The notes under the pieces were generated by a model. That model searched no databases. It was not told the origin of the DNA and worked only from the letters and a program-made list of their open reading frames with translations. From contig JAMXDE010000016.1 in NCBI GenBank assembly GCA_026770025.1, positions 806,001-870,000 of the forward strand: DNA of 64,000 nucleotides, given 5' to 3'. The DNA is from Craspedostauros australis (Eukaryota; Bacillariophyta; Bacillariophyceae; Mastogloiales; Achnanthaceae). The position numbers were made by a program, and so were the translations under genes. Each line of letters opens with the position of its first letter. Positions within the stretch are counted from its first letter, which is position 1. Shown one piece after another: positions 10,915 to 23,581 of the stretch.

Positions 10915-11262
10915 TATGCTGCGATGTCATGCTGTGATGCCATGCCGTGGTGCCATGTCGTGACGCCATGCTATGGTGTGATGCTGTGCCGTGATGCCAT
11001 GCCGTGATGACATGTTGTGATGCTGTGCTGCGATGGCATTCTGCGATGCCATGCCGTGACGCTGTGCCGCGACGCCATGCCGTTGCGCCATTTTGTGATG
11101 CCATGTTGTGATGCCATCTTGTGGTGCGATACCGTGCCGTGATGATCTGCCATTCTGTGATGCCATGCTGTGATGTCATGCGTCGATGCCATTCTGCGAT
11201 GCCATGCCATGATGTCATGTTAGGGTGTCATGCTCGGATGTCACTTTCGGATGTTCCGTTGA
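10915..11262. repeat. 13 bp-period tandem array (GTGATGCCATGCC-like)
   Basis: About 26 imperfect copies of a 13-mer near GTGATGCCATGCC run almost without interruption (for example GTGATGCCATGTT, GCGATGCCATGCC, GTGACGCCATGCT), with two 5 bp slips (GTGCC). It begins about 25 bases after the 115 bp minisatellite ends. Because 13 is not a multiple of three, the minus-strand frames through it shift and are not credible proteins. Confidence 0.85.
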
Positions 11263-12534
11263 TGCTGTGCTTCGATGGTAGTCGTATTGCGGCGTTGGAT
11301 GCCTCTCCTTTGTTGTGAATACAGCCCACCAGGGCGCTCGTCCTCAATGAACGTTGCAGTGCGTTGGACATCGTGCTTGCGTGTGGAATAGCAAAAGATC
11401 GACGAGACCAAATGGCTGCGAAAACGCATTTGCTTCCACCCCAACAAGAACGACGGCGAACAAGTCTGCTTTCTCTGTGTGAACATCTGTCATCAGCCAG
11501 TGGGCGGGCTCTTCCAAACTTCACGACTTGATGATTTCGGCGCCTCAAGACGTGTTGTGTGTTGCCTGCGGGTCCAAGAGACCACCTCCAGAGACACAAG
11601 AAGACCCTCCCAAAATCCAATTCGACACTTGTTCGATCTGGTCGAGAGCCATCAATTCGACACACAGTTCGTTTGGTAGGCCACCCGTCCTCTCTGGCAA
11701 CAAAGTCAACGACGTATGCATTTGTCACATCGGGACATTTCTTCATTTAAGGAAGCATGAAACGAAAGCTGTGGACAGATGGCACATTGACATTTGTTAA
11801 CGTCCGTACAACCGAATAAAGAGCATGCCAACCCGCAAGCCGAAACGGAAATGGAGAATCCTGTTCTCCCCAGAAGCTAATCGAACATCGACGACTTCGA
11901 TCGAAGCGAAATCGAGAAGCCCAGGAAATTGAAGAAGGCAATTTCACGTCTATCCGCGGTACGAGAATCGGGAAAGATGTGTGTGGATAACGTCTGGAGA
12001 ACGTCGACTAAGACTGTCTTCCGACCATGTGTACGACGTCCAAAAGCCAAGCCATCCAGGTTTGGACACATGTTGTTGTCTAAACTCACAACATCCTTGG
12101 CTTGACGGGCGATGTCGGAGGAAAGGCTAAAAAGTTTTAACACGGGCCACTGCGAGGGTATCTTGTGGCGCGGCCGGCGTGTAGAGGTTAGCCTAGATGC
12201 TTATAACTCTTATAATAATGCTCGTAGGGGGGGCAATATTTCACACAGTAACCCTCCACCTATAGGTCTATCTGTGTGCAAAGTTTCAGATAGGTCATAA
12301 AAGTCATTACGGCTCAGATGCACGCTTCCTAGAGTAACCGGGTCATAATCTTAGCTGGTGCATTAACAGGGAGTGTATTTGTCCCTGGACCTGGACCTGG
12401 GCCTGCTGTACGGTGGAGTAATCATCATTGTCTTTTATGGTTTATTTTATTCGTGGTGTGTTGTCTGATGTTTTTGGGATGTCATGCTCCAAAATGGAAG
12501 AGGACACGCCGTGTGAACCTGCCGGTCGACTGCA
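11263..12534. other. about 1.3 kb without an assignable gene; includes an AT-rich block
   Basis: The longest frame, minus 11746-11228, encodes nothing recognisable and runs into the 13 bp array. From about 12190 to 12440 the composition changes: TTATAACTCTTATAATAATG, a G7 run and several TAGGTCTAT-like stretches, unlike the flanking DNA. It may be a remnant of an insertion. The 3' UTR of the kinase, which ends at 12535, must lie at its right edge. Confidence 0.35.
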
Positions 12535-15500
12535 TCATCTCTTTGCCTGCGCAACCCACGGGTGGTTGAGCACCATCGCTATTGACAGCCGATCTTCGGC
12601 AAGAGGGTTCAGCATGGCAACGATCAGATCTCGGGACTCTTTCGATGTGGAGTTGGGGAAGAACCAGTGAGGGCCCAGGAACTCGCGCTCGTCGGCGTTG
12701 GTGATTGGCGTCATGGCACCGTGGGCTGTTGACCGCCGGCCTCCCATCATGCGGACCTCGTCGTACCATTTCCTGTAGGACTGGTACCGAGGGCAGCGAA
12801 GGAGGTTGGCACCGAACGGCAAGGAGTGGAACAGCATGGCGTACAAGATCACGCCAGCACTCCAGACATCTGCTTTGCTGCCGTCGTAGCCGTGATTGAG
12901 GGCATTCCTCGTTCGTGGGTCATCGGACTGTGATATGATTTCCGGGGCGACGTAGTGTGGCGAACCAACGACAGACGTCATCCTTCTCACGAGCGAGGCG
13001 TTTTCGGGAATGTCAGCCTCGGTTGGCGCGCAGAAGTTCTCCAGCGCACCGCACGTCAGGAAGGAGAGGGCGGTCGCCCCGGATCGGACGAACTGATCCA
13101 TGGAGTGCCCGATGGGCGACGAGTTCTGTGCACTGATTTCTGTGATACCGAGCATGCCGGAACGCGAGTTGGATCCCTCCCCGATGGAGTTGTGCGATCG
13201 CGGTGAACCGCGATCGTCCATTACGATGTCGTTGCTCGTTCCGGGATCCATCTGCAGCCTGCTTGCGCTGCGTTGATTCTTGCGTTCGAATGTCGCTGAC
13301 AGGCCAAAGTCGGCTATCTTCAGCGTTCGTCCCCCTTTGTTGCCGTCCGTGTGCACAAGCAGGTTCTCCGGTTTCAGATCACGATGGGCGATGCCGTTGT
13401 CGTGGCAGTACTGGATGCCGCTTGCCAGCTCGAAGAAGTACTTTTGCATCGTCTTTTCCGCACCTTCCGGTTCATCTGCCTCGCTGGGTGGCTTGGCGGC
13501 GTTGTTGCTGATCAGGTCGAACAGCTCCCCGCCGCGCACGAGCTCGAGGATGAGGAACATGGTGGACTTGGTGTCCTGGATGAATTCCAGAACCTCGAAG
13601 AGATGCACGACGTTCCTGTGCCTACCGATGAGCATCATGTGGCGGATCTCCTTCGTGGCGGCTCGTCGTTGTCGCAGCCATCGTAGGTACTTGGACGGCA
13701 CAGCAGGCACTGCGATGTATGCATTCAATGGACCGCAGAAGACTGTCGCTCGTGATGTTTGGGCCGCACGCACCAGACCACTGGTGAATAGTGCACGTGT
13801 GTGGGATGCAGTGGCAATTGGTACAATGGAGAATGAATCGCACAGCGTGATAGACGAGCGAGATTTTGGAAAACAATATGAGTGGGATTGAGGAATGTGA
13901 GCAAGACCAAGGGGCAAGGGCAAGGCGCAAGATAAATGTTCATCGACAATGGTTTCATCAAGACCCATCGTGTTCAGAATGGGAACTGAACAACATCTTC
14001 ACATCATACAATGCAGAGCATTCATGAAAGCACGCGAATGGCAGAACACGAACTCACGTTTGTTGGGATGTCAGATCGACAGGCTGGAATCCGTTGTCCG
14101 CTTCGCTTCGGGAGCTGGTGGATTCGGTGGCTTCCGTTGTCTCTGTCTCTCCTGTTCCAATTCTGGACGGTGGTTGGGAGTTGTTCCTTGCGAATGCTGG
14201 GAGCGGCGGCGGTGGCTGTCCGGCGTTGACCTTCTCGATGGCCTGCAGCATCTCCTCGAATTCTACATCGGACACTGCGAACGGGACGTGTCCCCAAATC
14301 TCGATGCACCGCGTGAGGGTGAGTTCATGCAACTTATTGGTCTTTGGGTCCATGAATGCTGCGATCAAGCTGAGACGCAAACCCTTTTCTGGTGATCCCC
14401 TGTTGACATGCACTCCCTTGCCCAGCGACGACGCGGCCGATGCACCGCCGTCCTTGGAGCCGTTGGCATTGCCGGAGTACCGCTGCAGCGTCCGCAGGTT
14501 GCGGCTGTTGGGATTGACGAGCCACCAGACATGCTTCTCCGTCATGGGCTTGAGCCCTTGCTTGATTTCCATGGTCATGCCGTCGCCCCTTCGCACCACG
14601 ACTGCTCCGTGAAGTCCTTCCGCCGAATCGATGCGAAAGCCAACGGGGTTGAGGATCTTAACGGCGACGGTGTCGTCCGCGAGTCCCTGCCGAAGCGCTT
14701 GGCCTGTCTGTCCCGATGACGTCGCCGAGTTGGGATCAAGTCGAACAGAAACGGCTCGGCTGTATTTTCCATTTCCAGACTTTCGGCCGTTCTTGCCTTT
14801 CGGCGACACGCCTTCATCTTCATCCACTGTCACTTCGATTGCAAGACCTGGCTCTTCGATACCGGCGGCGTTGCCAGCAGATCTGTCGTTTTCGTCGCCC
14901 TTGCTTGATGGCGACTGCGCGGATGCTGGCGACATCGGTGCAACGACATCGTCTGCGTTGGAATCGTTGACATCTCCGTATGCGTTTCCCGTCGTGCCCT
15001 GGACGAGACTCATGGGGGAGCAAAAGAAGGCAGGCGGTTCATCATCCGCATTGGTGCTTCCGCCCACACTTCGTCCAGACGTCGTGCCGTTGTCCGTGCT
15101 GCTGCTGCTCTTGGTAATGCTGTTGCTTCCGCCACCGGTACTTCCGCGTCGCGTTGAGATGATGGTGTCGCGGACGGGATACTCCTCCATCGGCCGCAAT
15201 CTGTGACCTTCGTACACAACACCAGCCACGCCGTCGCCCAAGTAGTTACCGAGCTTGTAAGTCGGCTTGCTGTCAACCGAGATGACCTTCCCATCATACG
15301 CATCCACCTTCCTGCAGAATCCATCGCGTTCCTTCCTCCATTGCTTCTCCGCGGAATACCCACCAGAGCGAACCTCATTGATTTGAGACGATCCTCCCGT
15401 CCTTCCATTCTTGCCGCCTTTGTTCTTGGTGGGGTTGGAACCTTTGCCTTTGCCGTTGGGCTTGACAATGCTTGGGGGTGCGAAGTTCTGTTTGATGACA

Positions 15501-16257
15501 ACATGTCGAGTGGATCAGTCAACGTGTCGGTTAGTCGGACGGACGAACATAGGTGAAAAAGAATGCGGAAAGGGGTTTGGGGCAAGTGATGCATTGTGCA
15601 ATGGAACAACACACCATGATACCATACACGATGTGGATGATGAATAAATGAGGCATGGAAAGGTGAGTTGAGAAGACGTTGCACAATTAGTATAGAGAAC
15701 ACAAATAGTATTCACATCAACATCAGATGGCAACGCAACATGCGCGGGAAGTGTTCAAGTGGAGTACAAGTCTGCACATCCATTTGGTTGTTGCTGATGG
15801 TGCATGTCCAAAAGGTTGATCAACTCACCTCCAAAGGATGGGACTCCATGTCTGCGTCGATGTTCACGTTCTTCCGGCTTCGTGAAGTGGATGCACCGCT
15901 CATTCGGCTGCTTCCGGATTGACTGTGGTTGCTGCTGTCCCGACCGAAGGATGTTTTCAACTTTCGGATCAAGCCGCTGCCCTTCTTGCCGCTCCTGCTG
16001 CTCTTGACGCTGGAGGCGGACTGGTTGCCCTCCGATGGCGTGAAGGAACCGAGGCTGGGGTCCGAGTTGGTTCTGGAGGATTTGCTGAAGACTCTGCCGC
16101 CGCTCGCGCGACGGTCTTTGTTGCGTTCCTTGCCGTCCTTCTTGTTGCTGCCGCGTCTCAGGAATCTGCTCTTCCAGCCATTGCCGCCCTTTGGTGGCAG
16201 GTCCTGTGGCGTTCCCACCTTCCCGTTTGGAATCATGGTGGCTGTTGTGGTCGCCAT
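12535..16257 (-). CDS. Ser/Thr protein kinase with large N-lobe insertions, 3 exons, 1,034 aa
   Basis: Exons are 16257-15829, 15487-14058 and 13780-12535. Donors are GTGAGT, GTGAGT; acceptors are CAG, CAG; intron 1 has a CTAAC branch-site-like sequence. The sum is 1,035 codons. The ATG at 16257 is the first in frame. Residues 1-143 are Ser/Arg-rich and disordered. The Gly-loop (LGDGVAGVVYEG) is near 224-235 and the ATP-anchoring Lys of VAVKIL is Lys420, separated by a Ser/Gly/Asp-rich insertion. A second insertion contains a structured piece (HVWWLVNPNSR, then LTRCIEIWGHVPF). The alphaC region (KEIRHMM) is only near 660. The C-lobe is ordinary: HRDLKPEN with Asp754, DFG with Asp777, SPHYVAPE, DVWSAGVILYAML. 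It looks CAMK/SNF1-like. All catalytic residues are present, so it is probably active. Substrate is unknown. Confidence 0.85.
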
Positions 16258-18464
16258 GGTGTCGTGAGTTGTGCTTTGTGAGCTATGCCTTGTGCCTGGT
16301 GAAGGTGCTTCGTGAGAGAAAGGAATCTCTCCAATGCTCAATGCTTGCCAGCCAATCCCCGCGTGCTACTATAATAAATGAGAGCTGTTTGTATTGTTGT
16401 TGCGGCAGAGGTTGAATCTCGTCCCAGGAATGCTCTATCGTCGACCGTCTTTCTCTGTTATAGTACGCGCACTGGACAACTAGGAAGCGCTCCTCGATTT
16501 TGTTCTCCAGAGGAATGTGCTTTGGTGCGAAGTTTTCTGTCTGTGTCCGTTGTCTGCGGATGCCTTCGTACTCGTATGGTACGGTATGGTATGATGTGAT
16601 ATGATGTGGTATGCGTGCACCAATGATGAAGAAACACCGCCAAAAATCCTGTTCTTCTTCTTCTCCTCGTATTGCTCTCTGTTGCTCTCTATCGGTGGTC
16701 TGATCCCTCGTCTCCTTCAATCTACGTCTCGTCGACCACGACCTCAGCAATGCATTGACGCCTGTTGGATGTGATGGTCTATGGTAAAGTACGAGTGTGT
16801 ATGTTGGAGAGTAGTGGTGATGTTGATGAGGTTGATGATGTTCGTGGCAATAGCCGAAGGAGTGGCGACCAACAAGATGGTGGTTTCTTGGCGTGCTTGT
16901 CGCTCACTCTCTCTTGGTTGCCTGTTGGTGGCAGATGTCGTATCAGCGCCACACAGAGAGAGACAACCAGCGCAAAAGGCAAAAGACAGTGGAACTACTC
17001 TCACCGACACGAGACGAGGTACGCGCCGAAAACACGTGATGGAAGGCAACAACGAGAACAACACGAGCGCGAAGAAAGATGGCAAGAAAGAACCACGACG
17101 TTACTCGCGTGGCACGCACAGTCCCCATTGCGTCCATTGTTCTTCCACGCCGATTCCGACAATCGGTGGTGACTCGTGTTGGAGTTGGCGCACATTGCAG
17201 CACACGCGCTCGCGACGCCTACACGGCTGGAACCAACTGTGTGCGCCAGCGTGAACAGAAATTCGCTTTATTTACGCCTTTGCCCAATTCAGCGAACACC
17301 GCAAAACCAAGGTTGGTGGGACTTTTTTGTATATTAAATATTCATACATTAATGAAATACTTGCATCAGACGTTATTGAATCATGTGAGACTTTGATGTG
17401 GATGACTTTGACCAACTCGATCACCTGTGGATTCTCACGACAAAGCTCACCCACATCCGATCCCACCGAGTCCTTCCGAATTCGTTTTGTTCTTGGAAGA
17501 GCCTTTTTGAAAGTCGGAGGAGTCGATTGGGGCTGAAGCAGTCCTCGTTGTTTGGTTGGGTTTGTGGATCGTCTGTCGTGGTTGTCGTGGCAACAACAAC
17601 AGCAACAGCTGTTTGGTTGTCGTGGTCGTACTCGTAGCCTCGCAGTTTCACGTTTTGTGGACTCGTTGCGTGCAGTCTGTGCGTTGTATTTCGCCAGATC
17701 GCGACAAACCACAGGCGCGCAGCAGAACACTGCTGAAAACCAAAGAGTCACGACAACGCCAGCGGCGCGTGTTTGTTGGGGACACAAATCGTCATCGACA
17801 GCAAAAAGGGTGAGTGGAGCAATGACTGGTCTCAAGCAGCTTGGAGGAGGGATCCTTCGTGAGGCACGGCGTTGTGGATCCTGCGACGATGGCGTCGGGG
17901 CAGCGTCGCCTTGCGATAGGCAACCGTATGTATGCGGGAGTTCCATGGCAGGAGCGTTTGGTTGATGGATCAGATACGCCTACATGTGGGACCATCATCG
18001 CGGTGATCGACAGCGGGGCTTGCTGCGCTGCCTGGTGCCCGCGCAACAAGCAGAACAGGTTTTCGCCCTTGTTGTGCCAGTTTTTGGGGCTCCCAAGATT
18101 CCGTTCCCTTCCGGGACATCCACCAAGAAACGGTGTTGCCTGCTTGACTTCTTGGTTTCGCCTCGCATGATCCGCTCCCCCAAACATCGTCGCCTGTCAC
18201 CACACGAAGCACAAAGACTCGCCCTCAGCACAACACGGCCTTCTTCGGCATCGCGGCTGCTGTCTCCTTTTTTCGCGGTGTTCCTTCTCCCACTATCTTC
18301 GCCATCTGCTCCCAACAACCACGACAACAAAACACGACGCTCACACACCTCCGCACTCATTTTCATACTCATACTCTGTCGTAACCGAACACAGTTGCAG
18401 TTGATCATCACACACAGGCACACACGCATACATACAGATACCACACACAAGCACAAACTTCACA
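16258..18464. other. 2.2 kb between divergent kinase and E2 genes
   Basis: It should contain both promoters and 5' UTRs. Minus 17946-17272 (224 codons) is the longest frame, but it has Cys6 and Arg-rich runs and no recognisable domain. Plus 17889-18170 (93 codons from ATG) is likewise unassigned. A TACTCGTA-like motif occurs near 16564 and TACGAGTG near 16790. I do not call a gene here. Confidence 0.4.
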
Positions 18465-19606
<1,142 letters not shown>

Positions 19607-20662
19607 AGTTCCTTCAGCATAATGACAATGTAAAACAGTGCGGGCTTTCTCTCATTACCATCCACCATAGCATACTCTAGCAAACCTTTTTTGTCATGTC
19701 AAGTTCAACCTCGTTCACCTACCATATCATTCTCGCTGTTGAGCGCATCAACCCATCTTCATCGTGATCAGATGGCCAAGTTGCTTGGCATAATTCACGC
19801 AAGCGCAGAGCATGTGCTGTCAGCAAACATTTTCTTGGTGGGGGAAAGAGCTGTTCGTTGCTGCGTTTGTGGAGGTGTCTGTGGCAGCGCTATGATGATC
19901 CAGCAAGCATATTGGCAATGCGTACAATCGGCAACGAATGCAACGCAACGAGGCACCGCATCTTTGGCGGCCTCCTACGCATGAACTGACTGAAGGAATC
20001 AGAGAGCACCCCTTCATGCCGCGCATATTGGTACGTACGAGAAGAGGATATGGAGAACATCGAATGCAGCTGACAATCTCGTGTGATGTGTGGTACAAGT
20101 ATGCACGTCGTGCAGTATGTATGATTGTGCTATTATCCTTCTGTATGGTGTTGTATGATGTCATGATGTCTCTTTCCTTCCCGTATCCCTTCCTGTGCCA
20201 TTCATCCGATGGTGCTGGTCGAGCATGACGCGATCGGGAGTTACTCACAAATCAGCGCCGCGCCATGCAAAACCAAGCGCCGTGTTGCATATGCCGGAGC
20301 TCGAACGTGGTTGGCTGGGGACTCTGTGCAACAATGCACCGCACACACGAACTCCGCACAAACCAGAGGAGAGCCAAAAGAGCCATCTCCTCAATGGTTT
20401 CGAAGCAGGCATGAGAGGCTGGCATGCCACCCAACGAACTCTGTCGCAACACGTGAAGCGAATTGCGTTGTTGTCCCATTTCGTTTCCTATTTTGGGCTT
20501 TGCCTTCTTCGAATGGATTGCCCATATGGTCCAGCCACTCCAAGCTGCGCAGCATCCTGGAACTCAAGGAGAGCCAAGTTGTGGCGCGGGGCATCTGCAG
20601 TGAGCATTCCAAACTGATTGCTGGCAAGATGTGTGGAATATACGAGTACAATAGTGAGGAAA
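19607..20662. other. intergenic between convergent E2 and RING genes
   Basis: It holds the two 3' UTRs. Open frames such as plus 20209-20754 run antisense into the RING gene and are not supported. A GTACGTACGAG sequence lies near 20031. Nothing else is recognised. Confidence 0.4.
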
Positions 20663-21732
20663 CTAGATTCCAAGCTGTCCGTATCCTGGAATACGTTCGA
20701 TCTTTGCAAAGTCCCATTCCTTGTTGCACAGGGGGCAGACCGATCTCGTCTTGAGCCAGCGCTGGATGCAGTCCAAGTGGAATGTGTGACCGCATGTACC
20801 GAATGCAATGGACAGACCGTTGTCGTTGGTTGGGGATGGGTTCGCCTGATACTCGATGGATGGCTCGTTCAATGAATTACGGCAAATTGCGCACTGGGGA
20901 CGGTTTTCGATACATGTGTGAGAGAGCAAGATGAATTGCGTAGCGTGATCCACGACGCGTAGACAAGGATCATGCACACATGGTTGCGCGATCCGAGGGC
21001 GATGGCGTCATGGTAGTTGCGTGATTGCAAGACAGCAACGTCAAATGAGGAAGTGGAAAACAAGCGTGAGGAGAAGGGTGAGCACATTGTTGACATGAAA
21101 TCCCACACTGGACGACACACGACGCAGTACGCGTCCTTGATGGCGCACGGATACGCAAGAACACCAGCACTGCAGGATGCAGAAAGCTCATGCCATCACA
21201 TTCATATTCGTGGTCATGTTGATGATCACGTACCGTGTCCGCACAGATATCCCACGACCACATGGCCACCGCATTCCATTTCTTGATCTCGAATCGAGGT
21301 GGTGCCGCGGTCTTCCCGGCTGGCTTCGCGGCCGGCTTGGCGGCTGGCTTGACCTGCATCATCAACGTGAACGTGAATGGAGAGACGTAGTGTGATGCAA
21401 AACAGTATGACACAGCGCAGCGACGGGAGAAGGGAATGCACAAGATCAAAAGCAGCACAGAAAGATAGCAAGGGATGTGTGAGTGCGAGTGTTGATATAG
21501 TAGTGCTGGGTACAGCGTTGGATGAAGGAAGGCATCATGGGAAGTCGCAAACGTGGTTCTGTGCAGACAAGAAACGATGGCGACCAAACGCAGTAGCGAA
21601 CGACAGCGGCGGCAAGATCGCCATCGTGGTGATTGCTCTCAGAGGGAAATCCTTCCACTCGGGAGGATGTTCGCTTCCGACAACGCTGCAAAGTCTTCTG
21701 CCCCGTAAACTCACTGCTGCTGTACTATCCAT
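20663..21732 (-). CDS. RBX1-type RING-box protein (cullin-RING ligase subunit), 122 aa
   Basis: It recruits E2 to cullins. Exons are 21732-21715 (MDSTAA), 21353-21234 and 20893-20663; donors are GTGAGT and GTACGT, acceptors CAG, all phase 0. The N-terminus is Ala/Lys/Pro-rich. The strand [17 protein letters not shown] matches the cullin-binding strand of RBX1. The RING follows: Cys47, Cys50, Cys80, His82, His85, Cys88, Cys99, Cys102. It aligns gap-free with human RBX1 (offset 5) from CAIC to CPL. Two differences stand out. The last ligand is Cys (CPLC) where RBX1 has Asp. All four ligands of RBX1's extra third zinc site are replaced, by Ser58, Tyr61, Leu73 and Asp87. A C-terminal tail ([14 protein letters not shown]) is longer than in RBX1. 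It is probably one paralogue in the genome; whether a canonical RBX1 also exists cannot be seen here. Confidence 0.9.
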
Positions 21733-23581
21733 GATGCTGCTTGTATGTGTGAGTGTGTGAGTGTATGAATGAGTTCGTATCCCTGATCGTGCTTATTTGT
21801 GGCGTTTGTTTCTCAAGGATGATCTTTGTCGTGGGTTGTTCGTGTGTGTGCGAATACTTGTGGTGTTGTTCCCTTGCTTCGTGTTCTGTTGTGTTTGACA
21901 TGCCACCAACAACTACGCGCGGTTTGCGTGTGTTGCTGATTTCGTGGATTCCGTGGCTTTCGTTCTGTCCGCTTCTCGAGTTTTTCCCCTCGTTTCTGCT
22001 GCATCGTGTGCCGCCAACCACGAAGACCATGGTACCACGACTGGTGCGTCCGAAACCTCCACGCTCCGCGGTTAACGAACACGACGTGGGTCTTGGTGGA
22101 GAAGTGTTGCTTCCGTGCACCATCTCCAAGCATCAACATGGCAAGACTGTTCCAAACAGTTTCACAAATATAATACAATGAAAGACCGCGATTGGAGTGG
22201 AGATCGCCACTGATCTATTGAGACTATTCCATTCGGGATATGATTGATAATCTCGAAGGTGGTGCGACCACCAGTAAAGTCTAGCGCTGGGAGCTTGGAA
22301 TGAAACGATGGGATGAATGGGAAGTGTTGTCTTCGGGCCGCAGGAACAGCATCCCACTGTCATGAACATCATCATCATCATCATCATCATCGTGTCCTTT
22401 GCGAAGAAGAGCTCTCCCTGGACTATCCCATACAACATATGCGGAGGAAATCAGCAGTGCACTGAACAGCTCCCCCTAAGAATATGCATACATCTTGGGC
22501 ATTGACAGTAGCTCATACCTATCTACAACATCCCTCTCCATCCTCTCTATCCTCAAACTTAGCACATCTCTCGAACCAACAACGTCCTATCATTGTCCGA
22601 GACACTCCCTGAACATGTTACGAACACTGACACAATCGTCCGAGTCAAGAAGCAGTCAAGAACGACACTGAATGGTCAAAACCAAAAATCGAAAACAACG
22701 CAAAGAGAAACCAAACAAGACAGAGAGAGCCTTCATTGGCAATCAATCATTGAAAGCACCCCCCTCCATTTCAACAGGTACCACATAACGCACCAGGGTC
22801 ACTGGACGCAGAGTTATCCAACCTCTCATCCATTACACAACAACGCTCGTCTTGTCCTCACATCTTCACAACGTGTGATACATCGTTCGAAGGTGAGCAA
22901 CCGAATGGTGGAGACAGTAGCCAGCTCTCCACCCTCGAATACATGCGTCCGTGTTGCTGCCGATGGTGTGGGTTCGCACTGTCCACCATACATGGCACCA
23001 TGCACGTCCTTGCCACGAGGACGGCGACTGCTTCCGCAATATCCAACGTGCTCTGCATTTCCCTTGCTTGATGATGACTGCATGTTGCAAGCCCATGCTC
23101 ATGTTCACGTTGCAAGGCATCTTGGTGTGGGCATTCCAGAGTTCAGTTGAGTTGGGCTTGATAAAATCTTGGGATGAACCTCGAGTCATGCATACCATGC
23201 TCTGAGAGTACTGCATCACGAACACCGCGACATGAAGCAGTGCGAGCCACTGCCGTGCTCATAGCTGCGACGATCATCACTAACACACAACAATCATCTC
23301 ATCCCTTCTTTATACTCGTACTCTACCATGTTCACACTGATTGTCTTTGACACAACATAAAACAACACAATACCACGTTATGCTGTGACATGCTATGCGA
23401 CAACAACATGAACGCCATCAATCACAACTGTCGCGGCACCGTCATCCAAGATCAGAGAGGGTTCTCCGCGATACTCGAACTTCACATTTTAGTATACATC
23501 CGCAACCTTGTCTCTATACTATTATATTATACACTCAATCGGCACCCCAATCGGCACCCCGTTCGGCCCCAATAGCATAGC
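21733..23581. other. 1.85 kb upstream of RING and coiled-coil genes
   Basis: This is the divergent promoter region of the RING gene (minus) and the 630-aa gene (plus). It contains an (ATC)n microsatellite near 22363-22391 and a TACTCGTACTC sequence at 23313-23323. Just before the ATG at 23582 there is a short direct repeat, AATCGGCACCCC x2. Frames up to 119-185 codons on both strands (22593-23225) resemble nothing known. Confidence 0.4.

Noticed and set aside
7546-11218. Protein-coding genes inside the minisatellite
   Set aside because: Open frames of 60-190 codons occur on both strands, but unit lengths are not multiples of three and the frames reflect repeat composition only.
7700-11262. 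CRISPR array
   Set aside because: Regularly spaced repeats, but the units are long, strongly diverged and have no unique spacers; the genome is eukaryotic.
20209-20754. 181-codon plus-strand ORF beside the RING gene
   Set aside because: Overlaps RING exon 3 in antisense and shows no recognisable domain.
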